Assembly (NCBI RefSeq): GCF_000633395.1 | Contig: NZ_AYMU01000037.1 | Location: 1-64,000, forward strand | DNA: 64,000 nt | Origin: Pseudomonas sp. PH1b | GTDB lineage: Bacteria; Pseudomonadota; Gammaproteobacteria; Pseudomonadales; Pseudomonadaceae | Direction of reading: 5' to 3' | Shown: piece after piece, positions 26,501 to 36,272 of the stretch | How the letters are laid out: each line of letters starts with the position of its first letter | Position numbering within the stretch: position 1 is the stretch's first letter | Position numbers and translations under genes: made by a program | Notes under the pieces: generated by a model | Database searches by the model: none | What the model was told of the DNA's origin: nothing | Seen by the model: the letters and a program-made list of their open reading frames with translations, nothing else

Positions 26501-29500
26501 TGGTCAGCTACAGCTACACCCTGCTGGACAATGAAACCCATCCCACGGCCCAGGGGGCCAACAGCATCGCCGAGCACTTCACTGTGCAGGCCACCGATGG
26601 CGATGGCAGCACCGCGTCCGGGGTGATCGACGTCAACATCGTCGACGATCTGCCCAACGCCGTAGCGGACACCGCCACCGCGGCGGAAGGTGCGACCATC
26701 AATGTCAGCGTGCTCGGCAACGATGTGCTCGGGGCGGATGGCGCGGCCGTCGGCGGCGCCGTGGTCGGCGTGCGCGCCGGCAGCAATACCGCAACCTCGG
26801 CGATTGGCGGGCTGGGCAGCAGCATCGTCGGCACCTACGGCACCTTGACCCTGGATGCCGCGGGCAACGCGGTGTATCACAGCAATCCGAACTCGGTGAG
26901 CCCACCCGGGGCCAGCGATGTCTTCACCTACACCCTCCGCGACAGCGATGGCGATGAAAGCACCACCACCCTGACCATCAATATCACCGACAGCGGCCTC
27001 AAGGCGGTGACCGATCAGGACGTCACTGTTTATGAAAAGGCCCTGGACCTGAACAAGGATGGCCTGGACCTGGCGGCCGGTACCGTGACTGGCAGCGATC
27101 CGGGCTCCAGCGCTGAAACCGCCAGCGGCACCCTGGTGGGCTCGGTCACCGGCGGTTCGGGAGGCATCACCTTCAGCCTGGTAGGCAGTGCCACCGGCAG
27201 CTACGGGCAGATCCTGCTCAATCCCGACGGTACCTACACCTACACCCTGACCTCGGCGCCGAAAACCACGCCCAATGCCAATGACGGCGCCAACAGCCTG
27301 AGCGAGAGTTTCACCTACAAGGCCACCGACGCCCTGGGCAACAGCACCACCGGCAGCATTGTGGTGAGCATTGTCGATGACGTGCCCAAGGCGGTGGCCA
27401 GCGAACGTTCGGTCACCGCTGTGGAGGTGGACTCCAACCTGCTGCTGGTGATCGACGTCTCCGGCAGCATGGTCGATCCATCCGGGGTGCCGGGGCTTTC
27501 GCGCCTGGACTTGGCCAAGCAGGCCATCAGTACCTTGCTCGACAAGTACGACAACATGGGCGATGTCAAAGTCCAGATCGTCACCTTCAGCAGCACGGCC
27601 ACCGACAAGACCCCGGTCTGGGTCGACGTGGCGACCGCCAAGACAATCATCGCCAGCCTGGTAGCCGGTGGCGGGACCAACTACGACGCCGCAGTGGCGG
27701 CCGCCAAAACCGCCTTCGTTACCAGCGGCCAGCTGAGCGGGGCGCAGAACGTCGGTTACTTCTTCTCCGACGGCAAGCCCACCACTGGCCAGGACATCGG
27801 CACCGCGGACGAAATCGCCTGGAAAGCTTTCCTCGACGCCAACGGCATCAAGAACTACGCGATCGGCCTGGGCAGTGGCGTGAGCAACGCCAACCTCGAC
27901 CCCCTGGCTTATGACGGCAGCACCCATACCGATACCAATGCGGTGGTGGTCACCGACCTCAACCAGCTCAACTCGGTGCTGGCCGGTACCGTGCAGGGCT
28001 ATCCGGTGACTGGCAGCTTGCTCGGGGATGGTGGCAGCTTTGGCGCCGACGGCGGTTTCATCAAGTCGATCGTGGTCGATGGCGGCACCTACACCTACGA
28101 TCCCAAAGGCAACAGCAACCAGGGCTCGCTGACCTTCAGCGGCAGCACCAACAACGGCACCTTCAACACGGTCAACAACAGTGTCAGCATTGCCACCAAC
28201 CAGGGCGGCACGCTGGTGGTGAACCTCGACACCGGGGATTTCAGCTACAGCTCGCAAAAGGTCACCGGAACCCTGATCACCGAGACCTTCGGCTACACGG
28301 TGAGCGATAACGACGGCGATCTGGCGACTTCGAGCCTGGTGGTCAAGGTCAACCCCAACACGCCTCCGGTGGCAGTGGACGACCACATCATCACCAACCT
28401 GTTGTCGAGCACCGTGGCGGTGCCCGGGGATGTGTTGCTGGCCAATGACAGCGACGCCAATGGCGATCCGCTGAACGCGGCGCCCACCACCTTCAACACC
28501 GGCTGGGCGGCCAGGGGCGCTGATTTCACAGCAGCCAGCCAGCAGACCATCGGCTTTGCCGGGACCGGCAATACCACGGCCAACCAGGCCATCAGCATTG
28601 ATCGCGCCTCGTTCAATGCCAATGCAGTGGCCATGACCGCAGTGGTGGTGGTCAGTGGTTACCTGGGAGCGGTCACCAACGCCAATGCCAACGATGAGGA
28701 TGTGATCAGCGTCAACCTGAAGCAGGGGGAAACCCTGAACCTGGACCACAACCTGGTTGCCGGGCACATCACCCTGGAGTACGCCTTCAATGGCGGTGCC
28801 TACACCGCTATCGCCGATGGCGGTACCTTCACCGCGGCGGCGGACGGCACCTACCAGATCCATGTGGTCAATATCAGCAACACCACTGGTACCAACCCCA
28901 CTGCCGCGGAAAACTATCAACTGACCCTGACCGTCAACTACGCCGGGGCGCAGAACGTCACCCCGGACTACCACGGTACCTACACCGCCAGTGACAGCCA
29001 CGGTGGCAGCGATGTGGCGGCGGTCAGCATCTCCTATCAGGATGGCCACACCCTGACCGGGACTGCCGGTGATGACGTGCTGGTGGCGGGCGGTGGCGAC
29101 AACATTCTCAATGGTGGGGATGGCAATGACGTACTGACCGCGGGCTCGGGCAACAACACCCTGCACGGTGGCAACGGCAATGACCTGCTGTTCAGCGGGC
29201 CGGGCAACGATTTGCTGGACGGTGGCGCCGGCATCGACACCGCGAGCTATGCCCATGCGACGGCGGGGGTGACGGTCAACCTCGGGTTGCCGGGAGCGCA
29301 GAACACCATCGGTGCGGGTACCGATACCCTGACGAGCATCGAGAACCTGGTGGGCTCCAACTACAACGACACCCTGACCGGAGACGGCAATGCCAACGTC
29401 ATCACCGGCGGCCTGGGCAACGATGTACTCAATGGCGGCGGTGGCGATGACCTGCTGATCGGCGGAATGGGCAACAACACCCTGACCGGCGGTGCGGGCA

Positions 29501-29862
29501 GCGACACCTTCCAGTGGCTGCAGGGCAACAGCGGGCACGATGTGGTGACCGACTTCACTCCGGGCACCGACAAGCTGGACCTTTCGCAACTGCTCCAAGG
29601 AGAAAACGCCACCTCGGCCTCCCTGGATGACTACCTGCACTTCAAGGTCACCGGCAGTGGCGCGACCCTGGTCACCAGTATTGATGTCAGTGCGGTAGCG
29701 GGGGCCACGCCGACCCAGACCATCGACCTGGCCGGTGTCGACCTGGCCAACCATTATGGGGTGACCCCCGGCGCCGGAGGAGTGATTGCCGGCGGGGCGG
29801 ATACCGCCACCATCATCAACGGCATGCTCAACGATCATTCGTTGAAGGTGGACACCGTCTGA
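20524..29862 (+). CDS. Giant LapA/MapA-type cell-surface adhesin (RTX, type I secreted)
   Basis: About 3,112 residues. It opens with the retention module MAKLIGVVTQVIGQVYAVAA and has a TAAG sequence at residues 115-118, the cleavage site of the periplasmic protease LapG, so c-di-GMP via LapD/LapG should control its release. Seven tandem 246-residue repeats (about 184-1905) each combine a T1SS-143 type unit and a VCBS/cadherin-like unit, with a decayed eighth after them. A von Willebrand A domain follows with an intact metal site (D2311-V-S-G-S2315). RTX nonapeptides (GGxGxDxL) run from about 2839 to 2995, then the C-terminal export signal (DTFQWLQGNSGHDVVTDFTP). GGAGGAG precedes the ATG at 20524. 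lapD and lapG are not adjacent, and length and context favour the MapA paralogue over LapA, with moderate certainty. Confidence 0.9.
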   Translation: MAKLIGVVTQVIGQVYAVAADGAKRALVEGDRLFVGDQLVTGAEGAVAVHLQNGQDLTLGRDSSQQMSAQLLANQASHVDTPEVQAPSDAQLSDVEQLQKAIAAGDDPTQSAEATAAGPTGTGGVPGAQGGGHSFVLLEEVGGRVEPVIGFPTAGFNGIPEFVPVRLDGLVTVNGEAPPAPNNPVSLSGLSVEGGELTVNEANLEQGSASNPAALTQSGTFSVSAPDGLFSLNVGGINVVSGGVAAGFPQSISTGLGNTLTVTGYNAGTGVVSYSYTLNGNDQHAAGQGANSLSEHFSVVASDSNGDSASNSLDVNITDDVPTAINDSNSATASESQLTLTGNVLINDVQGADRVASGPITAGTFSGTYGTLVLAADGSYTYTVHSTDPAFLALKGGGNGTETFTYTLTDSDGDSSTANLVLQVHNNDDPVLLRGLDIQGAELTVDEKNLGTGSSPDATALAQSGTFTVTALDGLQSLSVGGITVFSGGSASAFPQSITTGLGNTLTITGFNAITGEVSYSYTLNGNDAHPAANGANSLSEHFSVVASDVDGSSASSSLDVNVVDDVPSAANDSNSATASESLLSLTGNVLTNDVQGADRVASGPITAGTFNGTYGTLVLAADGSYTYTLHPADPAFLALGGGGHGSETFTYTLTDSDGDASTANLVLQVHNNDDPVTLNGLDVNGGELTVYEKNLGTGSAPDATALTQSGSFTVTALDGLQSLSVGGITVVSGGVAAGFPQSIATGLGNTLTITGYDAGTGVVSYSYTLNGNDPHPTANGANSLSEHFSVVASDVDGSSATGTLDVNVVDDLPSAVNDSNPSTASESLLTLTGNVLTNDVQGADRVASGPITAGTFSGTYGTLVLAADGSYTYTVHSTDPAFLALKGGGNGTETFTYTLTDSDGDASTANLVLQVHNNDDPVTLNGLEVNGGELTVYEKYLGTGSAPDATALTQSGSFTVTALDGLQSLSVGGITVVSGGVAAGFPQSIATGLGNTLTITGYNATTGVVSYSYTLNGNDAHPTANGANSLSEHFSVVASDVDGSSATGTLDVNVVDDLPSAVNDSNPSTASESLLTLTGNVLTNDVQGADRVASGPITAGTFTGTYGTLVLNANGSYTYTLNTSDADFKALHGNGNGTETFAYTLTDSDGDASTANLVLQIHNNDDPVLLNGLDVNGGELTVYEKNLGTGSAPDATALTQSGSFTVTALDGLQTLTVGGINVVTGGVASGFPQTVTTALGNTLTITGYNATTGVVSYSYTLNGNDAHPTANGANSLSEHFNVVATDSDGSSATGSLDVNVMDDLPSAVNDSNPGTASESLLTLTGNVLTNDVQGADRVASGPITAGTFTGTYGTLVLNANGSYTYTLNTSDADFKALHGNGNGTETFTYTLTDSDGDTSTANLVLQIHNNDDPVLLNGLDVNGGELTVYEKNLGTGSAPDATALTQSGSFTVTALDGLQTLTVGGINVVAGGVASGFPQTVTTALGNTLTITGYNATTGVVSYSYTLNGNDAHPTANGANSLSEHFNVVATDTDGSSATGTLDVNVVDDLPSAVNDSNPSTASESLLTLTGNVLTNDVQGADRVTSGPITAGTFTGTYGTLVLNANGSYTYTLNTSDADFKALHGNGNGTETFTYTLTDSDGDTSTANLVLQIHNNDDPVTLNGLDVNGGELTVYEKNLGTGSAPDATALTQSGSFTVTALDGLQTLTVGGINVVAGGVASGFPQTVTTALGNTLTITGYNATTGVVSYSYTLNGNDAHPTANGANSLSEHFSVLATDTDGSSATGTLDVNVVDDLPSAVNDSNPSTASESLLTLTGNVLTNDVQGADRVASGPITAGTFTGTYGTLVLNANGSYTYTLNTSDADFKALHGNGNGTETFTYTLTDSDGDTSTANLVLQIHNNDDPVLLNGLDVNGGELTVYEKNLSDGSSPNASALTQSGTFTVTALDGLQTLTVGGINVVTGGAAAGFPQTATTALGNTLTITGYNATTGVVSYSYTLLDNETHPTAQGANSIAEHFTVQATDGDGSTASGVIDVNIVDDLPNAVADTATAAEGATINVSVLGNDVLGADGAAVGGAVVGVRAGSNTATSAIGGLGSSIVGTYGTLTLDAAGNAVYHSNPNSVSPPGASDVFTYTLRDSDGDESTTTLTINITDSGLKAVTDQDVTVYEKALDLNKDGLDLAAGTVTGSDPGSSAETASGTLVGSVTGGSGGITFSLVGSATGSYGQILLNPDGTYTYTLTSAPKTTPNANDGANSLSESFTYKATDALGNSTTGSIVVSIVDDVPKAVASERSVTAVEVDSNLLLVIDVSGSMVDPSGVPGLSRLDLAKQAISTLLDKYDNMGDVKVQIVTFSSTATDKTPVWVDVATAKTIIASLVAGGGTNYDAAVAAAKTAFVTSGQLSGAQNVGYFFSDGKPTTGQDIGTADEIAWKAFLDANGIKNYAIGLGSGVSNANLDPLAYDGSTHTDTNAVVVTDLNQLNSVLAGTVQGYPVTGSLLGDGGSFGADGGFIKSIVVDGGTYTYDPKGNSNQGSLTFSGSTNNGTFNTVNNSVSIATNQGGTLVVNLDTGDFSYSSQKVTGTLITETFGYTVSDNDGDLATSSLVVKVNPNTPPVAVDDHIITNLLSSTVAVPGDVLLANDSDANGDPLNAAPTTFNTGWAARGADFTAASQQTIGFAGTGNTTANQAISIDRASFNANAVAMTAVVVVSGYLGAVTNANANDEDVISVNLKQGETLNLDHNLVAGHITLEYAFNGGAYTAIADGGTFTAAADGTYQIHVVNISNTTGTNPTAAENYQLTLTVNYAGAQNVTPDYHGTYTASDSHGGSDVAAVSISYQDGHTLTGTAGDDVLVAGGGDNILNGGDGNDVLTAGSGNNTLHGGNGNDLLFSGPGNDLLDGGAGIDTASYAHATAGVTVNLGLPGAQNTIGAGTDTLTSIENLVGSNYNDTLTGDGNANVITGGLGNDVLNGGGGDDLLIGGMGNNTLTGGAGSDTFQWLQGNSGHDVVTDFTPGTDKLDLSQLLQGENATSASLDDYLHFKVTGSGATLVTSIDVSAVAGATPTQTIDLAGVDLANHYGVTPGAGGVIAGGADTATIINGMLNDHSLKVDTV
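21073..26238 (+). repeat. Seven tandem 738-bp repeats in the adhesin
   Basis: The CCG-GTG codons opening each unit recur at exactly 738-bp spacing: 21073, 21811, 22549, 23287, 24025, 24763, 25501, and an eighth at 26239 that diverges in its second half. Units 5-7 are almost identical at DNA level, while units 1-3 carry more private changes. Two sub-variants alternate: AADGSYTYT versus NANGSYTYT, and LQSLSVGGIT versus LQTLTVGGIN. Confidence 0.95.
29038..29508 (+). repeat. RTX calcium-binding nonapeptide repeats
   Basis: Two blocks of GGxGxDxLx-type repeats encode a calcium-binding beta-roll (NGGDGNDVLTAGSGNN; then NVITGGLGNDVLNGGGGDDL), separated by a non-RTX insert near TASYAHATAGVTVN. This is the usual C-terminal secretion-linked region of type I substrates. 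Confidence 0.9.
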
Positions 29863-29957
29863 CGGTGGAGGGGGGCGGTCATGCAGGGCGTCGTCTTGCG
29901 TGACCGTCTGCTGGCGGGCGCTGCTTCAACGGTTCGGGCAGCGCTTGCTGGCAGGTG

Positions 29958-30353
29958 TCAGGGACGCTGCAAGGTCTTCTGGCGCAGGATGTAGAGGCTG
30001 ACCAGCACCGCGCTGGTAAGCATGAAACCCCGGGCCCAGGGCAGCGGCACCAGATAGCAGGACAGACCGATGCTCAGCCACATCAGGCCGATGGCATACA
30101 CCTTGCCCTTGAGTGGAATGCCGTTGCCGTCGAGGTAGTCCCGGATCCAGGGGCCAAGACGCGGGTGCTGCACCAGCCATTGGTAGAAGCGCGGTGAACT
30201 GCGGGCGAAGCAGGCGGCCGCCAACAGCAGGAAAGGTGTGGTGGGCAATACCGGAAGGAAGATGCCGATGACCCCCAGCGCTACGCTCAACCAGCCGATG
30301 GCCAGCAGAACGTAACGCCATACCAGGGGACGCTGGCCAATGGGCTTGGCCAT
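29958..30353 (-). CDS. DUF454 (YbaN-like) inner-membrane protein
   Basis: A 131-residue membrane protein with about three to four membrane segments. GVIGIFLPVLPTTPFLLLAA, then CFARSSPRFYQWL and LGPWIRDY, are the diagnostic DUF454/YbaN motifs. It starts 7 bp after the YecA-type gene on the same strand and is probably cotranscribed with it. No strong ribosome site precedes the ATG, consistent with translational coupling. The family's function is unknown. Confidence 0.85.
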   Translation of the reverse strand: MAKPIGQRPLVWRYVLLAIGWLSVALGVIGIFLPVLPTTPFLLLAAACFARSSPRFYQWLVQHPRLGPWIRDYLDGNGIPLKGKVYAIGLMWLSIGLSCYLVPLPWARGFMLTSAVLVSLYILRQKTLQRP

Positions 30354-30360
30354 GGGCGAC

Positions 30361-30948
30361 TCAGTGGTGACGAGGCTTGAGCAGCGCCGGCTTTTCGTCG
30401 GGAGCGTTGCACAGCAGGTACAGCGCGGTCAGTGCTTCAGGGATCTGCACGATCATGTCGTCCATCAGGTTGGCGTCGCTGGCGATGTCGGAGAACTCGG
30501 GCTGTTCGTCGAACAGGCCGGAACCCACCATGATCGGCAGCAGCATCTCGCTGACTTCTTCCTCGGCGGTTTCGAACCAGGCGGCTTCACGCAGGAATAC
30601 GCCTTCCATGAAGCCGATGCACCAGCCGCGCAGGTCGGAATCGTCCGGATCGTCACCCAGGTCGAGCTCGCAAGGCAGCTCGAACTCTTCGTCGGAGGCC
30701 AGTTGGCGCGCGATGTGTGCCTTGAGGGCCAGCAGGGTCGATTCGATCACTTCACGCTCGGCGGCGTCGCGGTAATGCGGCTCCTCGGCGAACAGCGCAT
30801 CGATCCACTCACGGTCCGGAACGACTTCCGAGCAGATCGACAGTGCGGTCAGGTAGCCATGAGCGGCCACGTAGTCCAGGGCTTCGTCGTGCAGATCATC
30901 TGCATCGAGGAAGACTTGCAGGCGGGTGAGTTGCTCAGCGAAGGACAT
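30361..30948 (-). CDS. YecA/YgfB (UPF0149) family protein
   Basis: A 195-residue acidic protein of the UPF0149 family. The motifs GYLTALSICSEVVPDREWID and RGWCIGFMEGVFLREAAWF mark the family. Many YecA proteins add a C-terminal SEC-C zinc motif, which is missing here. It has no signal or membrane segment and is cytoplasmic. It is the promoter-proximal gene of a two-gene unit with DUF454 and is divergent from recQ. The function is not established. Confidence 0.8.
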   Translation of the reverse strand: MSFAEQLTRLQVFLDADDLHDEALDYVAAHGYLTALSICSEVVPDREWIDALFAEEPHYRDAAEREVIESTLLALKAHIARQLASDEEFELPCELDLGDDPDDSDLRGWCIGFMEGVFLREAAWFETAEEEVSEMLLPIMVGSGLFDEQPEFSDIASDANLMDDMIVQIPEALTALYLLCNAPDEKPALLKPRHH

Positions 30949-31222
30949 TGACGGCTACCTTGGGGAATAAACGATGCTGAATTCTAGGCTTTCTTGAGCG
31001 CTCAAGCCAGCCACGGGGCAGATTTGAGCGGTTCTAAAGGTTACCAGCGGTCCACTGTCGGCGCCCCTTGCCAGGAAGGGGTCGGGTATACTCGCGCGTT
31101 TTGTGATGCCCTGCAGGCCAGGCGACCCGTGCGGACAAGTCCGCTAACGCAAATGTCGGTGAACCCCACCGGCTTTTCGGCCAGTCTGTGCAGCGGGTTT
31201 TAGGCGATTCTTGGAGTTTTTC
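30949..31222. promoter_or_regulatory. yecA-recQ divergent control region
   Basis: Contains a perfect 14-bp palindrome CTTGAGCGCTCAAG (30993-31006), 45 bp upstream of the YecA-type start, and a TATACT hexamer (31087-31092) suited as the recQ -10. A -35-like TTGCCA is 13 bp upstream of it, shorter than ideal. About 130 nt of leader would precede recQ. Confidence 0.4.
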
Positions 31223-33349
<2,127 letters not shown>

Positions 33350-33388
33350 AGGGGTGCGTCAATGTTGTAACGATTCAGTCCCTTACAG

Positions 33389-33408
33389 CCCTTGCCTACA
33401 AGCAAGGG
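33389..33408 (+). terminator. Hairpin after recQ
   Basis: CCCTTGC (33389-33395) pairs perfectly with GCAAGGG (33402-33408) over a 6-nt loop, 40 bp past the recQ stop codon. There is no T-run, so termination is uncertain. Confidence 0.4.
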
Positions 33409-33414
33409 GCATGC

Positions 33415-33426
33415 TTAGCTGACTAA
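33415..33426. promoter_or_regulatory. SlyA-like operator before the MarR gene
   Basis: TTAGCTGACTAA agrees at 9 of 12 positions with the SlyA palindrome TTAGCAAGCTAA. It lies 43 bp upstream of the MarR-family start, and an adjoining CTAATAATTAG dyad extends it. Autoregulation is a reasonable inference. Confidence 0.5.
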
Positions 33427-33468
33427 TAATTAGGTTTTCTTTATTTTCAGTCTGATCATGAGTGTTTT

Positions 33469-33903
33469 ATGCCGTTAACCGATGAACACCGTTTTGGTAT
33501 GCAGCTGGCGCATATGTCTCGCGGCTGGCGTGCCGAACTGGATCGCCGCCTGGCGGGGCTAGGCTTGTCCCAGGCCCGTTGGCTGGTGTTGTTGCACCTG
33601 GCCCGTTTCGCAGACGCACCGACCCAGCGCGAACTGGCGCAAAGCGTTGGCGTCGAAGGCCCGACCCTGGCTCGGCTGCTGGACAGCCTGGAAACCCAGG
33701 GCCTGGTTCAGCGCCAGTCGGTGATGGAAGATCGTCGGGCGAAGAAGATCGTTCTCTGTCCTTCTGCCCGCCCCCTGATCGAACAGATCGAAACCATCGC
33801 CACCGCCTTGCGCCACGAACTGTTCATTGGTGTCGACGAAGAGGACCTGCGGGTCTGCATGCGTGTTCACGGGCGCATCCTGGCCAATCTGGAAAAGTCC
33901 TGA
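33469..33903 (+). CDS. MarR-family regulator, SlyA-like
   Basis: A 144-residue winged-helix dimeric regulator. The DNA-binding region spans about residues 36-98 (LSQARWLVLLHLARFADAPT, then QRELAQSVGVEGPTLARLLD), followed by the MarR wing DRRAKKIVLCPSA. The Arg-rich N terminus (MSRGWRAELDRRLAGLGLSQ) fits the SlyA group, which answers to small aromatic ligands. It stands between recQ and plpD as in P. aeruginosa PA3341. The upstream palindrome suggests it represses itself. Its targets are not known. Confidence 0.8.
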   Translation: MPLTDEHRFGMQLAHMSRGWRAELDRRLAGLGLSQARWLVLLHLARFADAPTQRELAQSVGVEGPTLARLLDSLETQGLVQRQSVMEDRRAKKIVLCPSARPLIEQIETIATALRHELFIGVDEEDLRVCMRVHGRILANLEKS

Positions 33904-33911
33904 GGTCTTCG

Positions 33912-33937
33912 GCCGGGGTTGCCTGACCCCGGCTTTT
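33912..33937 (+). terminator. Intrinsic terminator of the MarR gene
   Basis: GCCGGGGT (33912-33919) pairs perfectly with ACCCCGGC (33926-33933) over a 6-nt loop, followed by TTTT, right after the MarR-family stop codon. Confidence 0.85.
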
Positions 33938-34011
33938 CCTGTGTTTGCACCGCCCAACTTCCTGCCGACGGTTGCGCTGCGCACGCTGCGCGGCAGCGCC
34001 TGCGCGTCCGA

Positions 34012-36204
34012 TCAGAAGGTCTGGCCGAGGTTCAGCGACAGTGCCTTCTGGTTGTCGTCGTTGAAGCCGTAGCTGAAGTTCAAAGGCCCCAGTGGCGTGT
34101 CGAACCCCAGGAAAATGCTCGCCGCGTTGATATAGCCGCTGTCGAAGGCATTGTCGTTGTTCCACACCCGTCCCCGTTCCAGCGAGCCTCCCAGGTACAG
34201 CGGGAAGTCCAGGGGCAGGTAGGAGCGTGGGGTAAGGCGGCGCAAATACACCGCGCGGGCCAGGGTGATGTTCTGTCCGGACAGGGCGTCCTGGCGGAAA
34301 CCGGACAACTGCCGTGCCCCGCCCAGCAGGAAGCTGGAGGTCACCACTTCGGCGTTGTCCAGGGTCCGGCCGTAGCGTCCACCCAGGACAAAGGTGTTGG
34401 GGCCGCTGCTCAGGGCCTTGTCCAGTTTGAACTCCCACTGCCGGTAGCGATTGTCCGAGCCCAGGCTCGGCTCGAACTGGCGCAGGGTCAGGCCAATGTC
34501 TTCGCCGGAGTGGGGGAAGTAGACGTTGTCCAGAGAGTCGAAGGAGTACTGCAACTGGTAATAGCCTTCGTTGAAGTTCTCGCTGGGCAGGTCGTGGTCA
34601 CCGATACGCACATCGGCCTTGCCCCAGGCTTCGCCGACGCCGAAGCGGACTTCGCCACTGTTGCCAATCTGCCGGCCCAGGTTGAGGCCGAAGCCGTAGC
34701 GTTCCAAGCGGTATTCGGCGATGGGATCGTTGTCCAGCACTGCCTCGACGTTCTGAGCCTCGGCGGCGATAAACGGCGCAATGAAGTAGCGTGAGCCAGC
34801 GTCCAGAGGCTGGTAGAACTCGCTGTACAGTTCCTGCTGATCGCCAATCTGCACCCGGGTCAGCCATTCGGCGCCGAGGCTGTTGATCCCGTTGATGCGA
34901 TAGCTGGCGCCGATATTGAAAGCACTGTCGCCGCGCATGTCATCGGAGAGGTTCAGGCCCAGGCGCAGGTAGTCGGTGCCGCTGCGCTTGCCTCGGGCAC
35001 TGATCACCAGGGTATGGTCCTGGCCTTTATGGGTTACCCGGTATTGCACCTGTTCGAAGAAATCCAGGCCATACAGCGTGCCCATGTCGGTTTCCAGGCG
35101 GCCCAGGTCCAGCGGGTCGCCGATGCGCTGGCGAATGTAGTAGCGGATCACCTCATCACTGACCTTGGAGTCGTTCTCCACCTTGATCGCATTGATGATG
35201 GGCGTGCGCTCGCTGGGCTGGCGCGCGGCGGTCAACTGGGGATCCTGCGAGTGGGCCGGGCGCAGGCGGGCCAGGCGGGCATCGAGGATGCGGGTGGCGC
35301 GATAACCGGCGTCGATCACCTCCTGGGCCCGGCCAAAGTCGGTGACACCGAAGCTCGACAGCGATGGCTGGATCAATACGTCGTCCTTGTGCAGCGCCGC
35401 CAATTGCTCTTCGGAGTTGCGCCGGGTCATCAGGGTGATGGACTGGGTGAGCACATCGACCACGGTATTGAGTTGCTTGCGCGAGCGCAGCGGTGTGCCG
35501 ATGTCCACCACGATGGCGATGTCGACTCCCATGTCCCGGGCCACGTCCAGGGGAATGTTGTCGGTCATGCCGCCATCCACCAGCAGCCTGCCATCAAGCT
35601 CTACCGGGGCGAACACCGCAGGAATCGACATGCTGGCGCGAATCACCTGGGGCAGGTGGCCCTTGCGAAACACCACCTTTTCGCCGCTGGCGATATCGGT
35701 GGCCACCGCTCGGAACGGGATCGGCAGCTTGTCGAAGTCGCGGGTGTCGCTGGCGTGGGCCAGCTTGCTCTCCAGCAGCAGCGCCAGGTTCTGCCCCTGG
35801 ATCACCCCCAGGGGCAGGCCGAGGCTGCCGTCGTCGCGGAAGCTGAGTTTCTGCTTGACCAGGAAGTCCCGGTCATCCTGCTTGCGTCGGAAGGGCACGT
35901 CTTCCCGGGGCGGTGCATCGGACAGCGCGCGCTTCCAGTCGATGTCCAGTGCCAGTTTTTCCAGCTCGTCGATCTTGTAGCCCGAGGCGTAGAGCCCGCC
36001 GATCACCGCGCCCATGCTGGTGCCGGCAATCGCGTCGATGCGGATGCCTTGCTCCTCTAGGGCCTTGAGCACGCCGATGTGTGCCAGGCCACGGGCGGCG
36101 CCCCCGGACAGCACCAGGCCGACTTTCGGTCGTGGCGCCTCGGCGGATTGGGCGATCAGGGGCACAAGGCACAGAAGCAGGCAGGACAGCAGGCGGCGCA
36201 TCAT
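34012..36204 (-). CDS. plpD: Patatin-like phospholipase, type Vd autotransporter (PlpD)
   Basis: A 730-residue outer-membrane lipase. The signal peptide runs to about residue 20 (SCLLLCLVPLIAQSA). The patatin domain carries the oxyanion motif GGAARG (34-39), the serine nucleophile S63 in GTSMG and the catalytic D210 in DGGMTD. A POTRA-like region follows (about 330-410), then a 16-strand-type barrel ending in an aromatic residue (LNLGQTF). This order of patatin, POTRA and barrel defines the type Vd family of PlpD. It is transcribed away from the SelW-like gene. The start is ATG-ATG at 36204. Confidence 0.92.
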   Translation of the reverse strand: MMRRLLSCLLLCLVPLIAQSAEAPRPKVGLVLSGGAARGLAHIGVLKALEEQGIRIDAIAGTSMGAVIGGLYASGYKIDELEKLALDIDWKRALSDAPPREDVPFRRKQDDRDFLVKQKLSFRDDGSLGLPLGVIQGQNLALLLESKLAHASDTRDFDKLPIPFRAVATDIASGEKVVFRKGHLPQVIRASMSIPAVFAPVELDGRLLVDGGMTDNIPLDVARDMGVDIAIVVDIGTPLRSRKQLNTVVDVLTQSITLMTRRNSEEQLAALHKDDVLIQPSLSSFGVTDFGRAQEVIDAGYRATRILDARLARLRPAHSQDPQLTAARQPSERTPIINAIKVENDSKVSDEVIRYYIRQRIGDPLDLGRLETDMGTLYGLDFFEQVQYRVTHKGQDHTLVISARGKRSGTDYLRLGLNLSDDMRGDSAFNIGASYRINGINSLGAEWLTRVQIGDQQELYSEFYQPLDAGSRYFIAPFIAAEAQNVEAVLDNDPIAEYRLERYGFGLNLGRQIGNSGEVRFGVGEAWGKADVRIGDHDLPSENFNEGYYQLQYSFDSLDNVYFPHSGEDIGLTLRQFEPSLGSDNRYRQWEFKLDKALSSGPNTFVLGGRYGRTLDNAEVVTSSFLLGGARQLSGFRQDALSGQNITLARAVYLRRLTPRSYLPLDFPLYLGGSLERGRVWNNDNAFDSGYINAASIFLGFDTPLGPLNFSYGFNDDNQKALSLNLGQTF

Positions 36205-36272
36205 GGTTCTCGGGACGGGCAATAAAGCCGGCTATTATACCGGCGCCCTTGACCTCAGGAGTCGGTCTTACC

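Noticed and set aside
20935..29838. Several very long open frames on the minus strand opposite the adhesin (up to about 1,270 codons)
   Set aside because: They mirror the repeated, GC-rich codon pattern of the adhesin, give Gly/His/Val-rich low-complexity products and have no ribosome site or domain. They are shadows of the repeat.
34012..34438. Plus- and minus-strand alternative frames within the plpD barrel region
   Set aside because: They are shadows of plpD, whose patatin, POTRA and barrel parts run through the region in one frame.
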